Origin: Kofleriaceae bacterium | GTDB taxonomy: Bacteria; Myxococcota_A; Polyangia; Haliangiales; Haliangiaceae | Assembly (NCBI GenBank): GCA_024762925.1 | Contig: JANTGM010000007.1 | Location: 39,842-103,841 of the forward strand | Direction of reading: 5' to 3' | DNA: 64,000 nt | Shown: positions 60,274 to 64,000 of the stretch, one piece after another | Layout: each line of letters starts with the position of its first letter | Position numbering within the stretch: the first letter of the stretch is position 1 | Program-made: the position numbers and the translations under genes | Notes under the pieces: model-generated | Seen by the model: the letters and a program-made list of their open reading frames with translations, nothing else | What the model was told of the DNA's origin: nothing | Database searches by the model: none

Positions 60274-63168
60274 GTGTCTTTCTGGTCCCGAATCGAGCGG
60301 CGCATCGAGGAGATTACGGGCGACCTGCTGCCCGATGAGTTTTCCGACAAACTTCGCGTTGCTCGCAAGACCCTGCAATCGGGTGACTTGCCCGAGGCAG
60401 AGGCACTACTACGTTCTCTTACGCAAGACCGCCCCGACCATTCCGGCGCACAAGTGCTGCTGGGAACCACGTACCTAAAACTCGCCAAGAATGATGAGGC
60501 GTTTGCAGCATTCGAGCTTGCACTGCAATACTCCCACAACATGCCAGAGGCACTTCTGGGGCGAGGATGGGCTGCACTCGCACTGGACATGCACACCATT
60601 GCTGGTGATGATTTTCGCGCTGCACGTGAAGCGGCTGGTGGAGATCGGGAGTTGCTCGCTGAGGCATACACAGGCCTCGGTAGTGTCTTTCGCCTCGAAG
60701 GAGACCTCGACAAGGCCATTCGCGAGCTCCGAAAGGCGGTTGCCGAGTCGAAGAACGATGCCAGTGCGATTGCAGCCCTTGGTGAGGCGCTGAGTGCTGA
60801 CGAGAAGCGATCGAATCGCGAGGCCAAGCGCCACCTTGAGCGCTTGGCCGAACGCGAGGGGTGCCCAGCGGTTGCCTGGTTGTCTCTTGGCAGAATTGCT
60901 CTGCGCGATGAGGACGCGGAGTCGGCGATCTCGTACTTCGAGCGCATTGCGGATGATGCCTCGGACGATCTGCAGTTTGAAGCGCTCTTGGGCACCGGTT
61001 CAGCACACCTTCTGCTTGGCGAGGGAGAAGCGGCAGAGTCGTTTCTCCGCCTCGCACTTGCCCATGAGCCACACAATCCCAACGCGCTTGCTCGCTTAGC
61101 CGAGGCCATAGGGCTCCAAGATCGCGACGCGGAGGCTCTCGAGGCCTATCAGCGCTCGCTCGATGTGCGCGCAGACCTGCAAGTCGCGAAGAAGGGCTTG
61201 GCTCTGGCGATGCGGGTCGGCGATCTCGAACGGGGGGTGTTGCTTGCCAACCAAGTGCTTGGGATCGATGCAGCTGATGCAGATGCTCTCACAGCAAGAG
61301 GATTACAACTCGCATCTAAGAATCATTCTGATGCCGCGCGAGCAACCTATGAACTAGCAATGGAGCACGGTGGCTCGCACGAGACGCTACTTGCACTCGC
61401 CAAGCTCGAACTCGATGAGGGCAACGGCGAACAGGCCATTGGATGGGCTAGGCGAGCCCTACAGCAAGAACCAGCGGATGAGCGAGCCCGGTCGCTGCTG
61501 GGCGCTTGTGGAGCGGCGAGTCTAGGTGTGCGACTGCAGGCGGATAGCGAGTGGTATGACGTAGCGACTGCCACACGCCATTTGTGCGCAACACACCACG
61601 ATCTCGCCGCACTTCTGACCGACGCCAATGTGGCTGTAACAGAATATGACCAACCACTCTTGGTGGCCGTCATGGGTGAATTTTCCAGCGGCAAGTCGTC
61701 TTTCGTGAATGCCTTTGTTGGAGCCGACATTGCTCCCACCGGAATCACACCAACCACCGCAACCATTAACATGCTGAAGTACGGCCGGGCGCGTGGAGGG
61801 CGAGTCGTCTACCGCGACAACACCAGCCGCGAGATTTCGGGCACATCGCTATCTAAGAGTTTATCGGATATTAATGACCACGAGGCCAGGCGGATTCGAC
61901 ACGTCGAAATTCTCATGCCTTTGCCGGCGCTCGAGCAGGTCAATATTGTGGACACGCCGGGTCTCAACTCGATTCTTCCCGAACACGAAGCCGTTGCTCG
62001 CAGCTTTCTGCAACGAGCGGATGCTGTCGTATGGCTCTTCACCGCCAATCAAGCGGGCAAGACCACCGAGAAGCGCGCACTGGACAGCATACGAGCGCAA
62101 GGTGTGCGAGTCCTTGGAGTACTCAACAAGATCGACCAGCTTACCGATGCGCAGATTAAAGAGATTCTCACCTTTGTTGGTACCGAGCTTGGTGACCGAA
62201 TCGAGACCTGCTTACCAATCTCCACACGGCGCGCACTTCTTGGCCAAGAGCAAAGCGGATGGACCGAGCTTTCCACCCAACTCGAAGAACGCTTCTTTCA
62301 AGATGCGCGCAAACTAAAAGAGCAGGCTCTTGCACGGCGCCTCACCAGTGTGCACAACCGAGCGCTTGAGCTTGTGGGCGAGCGGGTCGTCACCCAAAGT
62401 GCGCAGACCGAACTTCTAAAGCACGCCGCTGTCGATGCAATGAAGAGTATGCTGCACTTCCTCGATGAGGTCGTGGATCAAGAGCGCGCGACAATCAATC
62501 GAGATGCTGGGTTGCTCTATCGGCAGGCTGCAAAGGAAATCCTTGAGCTTGTTCGACCGAGAAAGATGCCGTTTGGCTCGCACAAGGCTTCGCCCGCCGA
62601 TCGCGACTACCTGCTTGGACTGTTGGACAGTGGCTACGAGACACTGCTGGATGAGAGCCGAACACGATGCTTTGACACGATCCGAGCAGCAACTGCCGAA
62701 GCAATCGCACCGCTCGGCCAGGATTTCGAGGCACTGGATACCTTGGGAGAACTCGTAGACGAGGGCTTGCGACTGGTCGACGCCGAGGTGTTTCATAGCA
62801 CCCAGAGTTACCTGCGAGGATTCCTGCGAGGAGGCTTTGTCGATCGTTTCTTCAGCAATCAGCTGCCAAGCATCGAGCTGCAAGAGGACGCGATTTACCA
62901 TGCGCTTTTTCGAAGCGCTCCAGAAGTGGATGTGGAGTTTGCAGTGCCACTTGAGAGAGCCGGTGGTCAGCTTTTGGGAGACTTGGCGACGCGTCTCGAG
63001 GATTTGGCGAATCGTGCAGAAGTTCGCGCGTTTGAGGTCGATGCGGGGCTTCAGCAGGCGCTTGAGGCATTGTGTGAGCATCGAACCCTGCTTGAGTCTG
63101 CGTGGGTGCCATCAGCGACAGCTGGACAGGCAGAAGAACAACAGACAGAAGAACAACAGCAGGACTGA
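60274..63168 (+). CDS. TPR-dynamin-like GTPase fusion, second of the pair
   Basis: Encodes 964 residues from GTG at 60274. Residues about 25-410 are TPRs (AEAYTGLGSVFRLEGDLDKA, LLALAKLELDEGNGEQAI). A dynamin G domain follows: G1 GEFSSGKS (468-475), ITPTT (491-495), DTPG (560-563) and NKID (618-621). The helical stalk has no strong hydrophobic paddle, so it may rely on its partner for membrane binding. It ends in a Gln/Glu tail. It is probably the partner of the upstream GTPase, with the TPR half recruiting other proteins. Confidence 0.9.
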   Translation: MSFWSRIERRIEEITGDLLPDEFSDKLRVARKTLQSGDLPEAEALLRSLTQDRPDHSGAQVLLGTTYLKLAKNDEAFAAFELALQYSHNMPEALLGRGWAALALDMHTIAGDDFRAAREAAGGDRELLAEAYTGLGSVFRLEGDLDKAIRELRKAVAESKNDASAIAALGEALSADEKRSNREAKRHLERLAEREGCPAVAWLSLGRIALRDEDAESAISYFERIADDASDDLQFEALLGTGSAHLLLGEGEAAESFLRLALAHEPHNPNALARLAEAIGLQDRDAEALEAYQRSLDVRADLQVAKKGLALAMRVGDLERGVLLANQVLGIDAADADALTARGLQLASKNHSDAARATYELAMEHGGSHETLLALAKLELDEGNGEQAIGWARRALQQEPADERARSLLGACGAASLGVRLQADSEWYDVATATRHLCATHHDLAALLTDANVAVTEYDQPLLVAVMGEFSSGKSSFVNAFVGADIAPTGITPTTATINMLKYGRARGGRVVYRDNTSREISGTSLSKSLSDINDHEARRIRHVEILMPLPALEQVNIVDTPGLNSILPEHEAVARSFLQRADAVVWLFTANQAGKTTEKRALDSIRAQGVRVLGVLNKIDQLTDAQIKEILTFVGTELGDRIETCLPISTRRALLGQEQSGWTELSTQLEERFFQDARKLKEQALARRLTSVHNRALELVGERVVTQSAQTELLKHAAVDAMKSMLHFLDEVVDQERATINRDAGLLYRQAAKEILELVRPRKMPFGSHKASPADRDYLLGLLDSGYETLLDESRTRCFDTIRAATAEAIAPLGQDFEALDTLGELVDEGLRLVDAEVFHSTQSYLRGFLRGGFVDRFFSNQLPSIELQEDAIYHALFRSAPEVDVEFAVPLERAGGQLLGDLATRLEDLANRAEVRAFEVDAGLQQALEALCEHRTLLESAWVPSATAGQAEEQQTEEQQQD

Positions 63169-63177
63169 CAAGGAATC

Positions 63178-63909
63178 ATGGCGAGCAAGACGACACTGGG
63201 AATTGATGAAGCCGGGCGTGGCCCGGTCTTAGGGCAGATGGTTCTTTCCGCCGTTGTGCTCGACAGCAAGGCGGCGACGGCGCTAACCCGAGCCGGACTC
63301 GCCGACTCCAAAAGCTATGGCTCGGGTAAGAAGGCTAAGAGGATTCGCGCGGAACTTGCGGCAAAGGTGCAAGAGATCGCGCTCTTTGTAGCCGTGGAAA
63401 TCGTTGATGTCAGCGAAGTGGATCGGCGCGTTCGCCTCTCGGAGCTTAACCTGCTGGAACGAGAATGTGCAGCTCGAATGATTGACCGAGCCCCAGTCGT
63501 TGACCGCATCGTGGCAGATGGCGAGCGCCTCTTTCGACCATTGCAGTCCCGTTACCCACATCTCGAAGCGCTCAATGATGGTGAGTCTGCACATGCAGCC
63601 GTGGCTGCAGCATCGGTTGTTGCCAAGACCCGGCGCGACGATCTCTTTGCATTGATTCAGAGGCGCTATGAACCCGAGTTTGGACGCTTTGAGGGTGGTG
63701 GCTACGTCAACGCTACCACAAAGAAGTTCCTGCGCGCCTATGCAGAAAAACACCTAGGAATTCCCCCCGAGGCCAGACTTTCATGGCCATTCGAGTACCT
63801 CCGAGATATTCTCGGTGACGATGTTGACAGAATTCGGGCTTCGCAGGAAATCGCAGCGGCAGCAGCTGTTGCCAAGGTAGCGCCTCAAAGGCAGCTATCT
63901 CTACTCTAG
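63178..63909 (+). CDS. rnhB: Ribonuclease HII
   Basis: Encodes 243 residues; AAGGA precedes the ATG. Catalytic D10-E11 lie in LGIDEAGRGPVLG. The later metal-binding region is around IVADGERLF, and AAASVVAKTRRDD is the family motif. It removes ribonucleotides and RNA primers from DNA hybrids. A C-terminal Ala-rich tail extends slightly beyond the core. It lies 9 bp after the TPR-dynamin gene, so probably rides on that transcript. Nothing was recognised in the last 91 bases of the window. Confidence 0.95.
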   Translation: MASKTTLGIDEAGRGPVLGQMVLSAVVLDSKAATALTRAGLADSKSYGSGKKAKRIRAELAAKVQEIALFVAVEIVDVSEVDRRVRLSELNLLERECAARMIDRAPVVDRIVADGERLFRPLQSRYPHLEALNDGESAHAAVAAASVVAKTRRDDLFALIQRRYEPEFGRFEGGGYVNATTKKFLRAYAEKHLGIPPEARLSWPFEYLRDILGDDVDRIRASQEIAAAAAVAKVAPQRQLSLL

Positions 63910-64000
63910 TGTGGGATCCAGAGGCATAGAACGCCCTGGCTCGGTTCTTCGCCCTTTGAACGCCTTCGGCTCATCGTTGCTCAGATCCTTCCTTGCCCCA

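Overview
The window looks like a chromosomal segment of a myxobacterium-like member of the Myxococcota (former Deltaproteobacteria). This is inferred from several features: a block resembling the glt gliding core, abundant TPR, FHA, DnaJ and lipoprotein genes, an AgmX/PglI-type C-terminal domain, dynamin-like GTPases, a hybrid histidine kinase, and moderately high GC. No rRNA, tRNA or CRISPR was recognised.

Layout. Positions 1-6000 hold a small lipoprotein, a DsbA-like protein with a hybrid histidine kinase, two overlapping Bor-like lipoproteins, and an oxidoreductase/MBL-fold pair divergent from a LysR regulator. Positions 6000-15400 are accessory in character. They carry many predicted lipoproteins (one an astacin-type metalloprotease, one resembling APCDD1), a second LysR gene, a decayed 3' copy of the first LysR gene, a truncated D-Ala-D-Ala-ligase-like gene and a frameshifted IS3 OrfA remnant. 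Positions 15400-25250 form one tightly packed leftward operon of six envelope genes. The last four match gltD-gltE-gltF-gltG of Myxococcus in order, size and domain type, and the first two are a TPR/coiled-coil protein and a secreted repeat protein. A promoter-like site lies upstream and a hairpin terminator downstream. Positions 25400-32450 are housekeeping: obgE, rpmA and rplU, with a two-gene ABC exporter inserted between rpmA and obgE, then gatCAB. Positions 32600-46400 are mixed: a PilZ-like protein, a coiled-coil gene broken by two frameshifts, a maleylacetoacetate isomerase-type GST, a DnaJ/TPR protein, a Rep/UvrD helicase, hisB, topoisomerase III and acetyltransferases. Positions 46400-51800 are a compact rightward cluster hisH-hisA-hisF-hisIE-dinG-plsY, followed by folK and a fumarylacetoacetase-family gene on the opposite strand. 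Positions 53200-55900 encode a large FHA/TPR membrane protein. Positions 56400-63900 encode a polytopic membrane protein, an inactivated M48 protease homologue, two different dynamin-like GTPases (the second with a TPR front half) and RNase HII.

The two systems most worth attention are the glt-like envelope operon, which here shows no MglA, motor or GltH-J genes beside it, and the pseudo-M48/dynamin/TPR-dynamin operon. In the latter a protease homologue that has lost every zinc ligand is coupled to a probable heterotypic membrane-remodelling GTPase pair.
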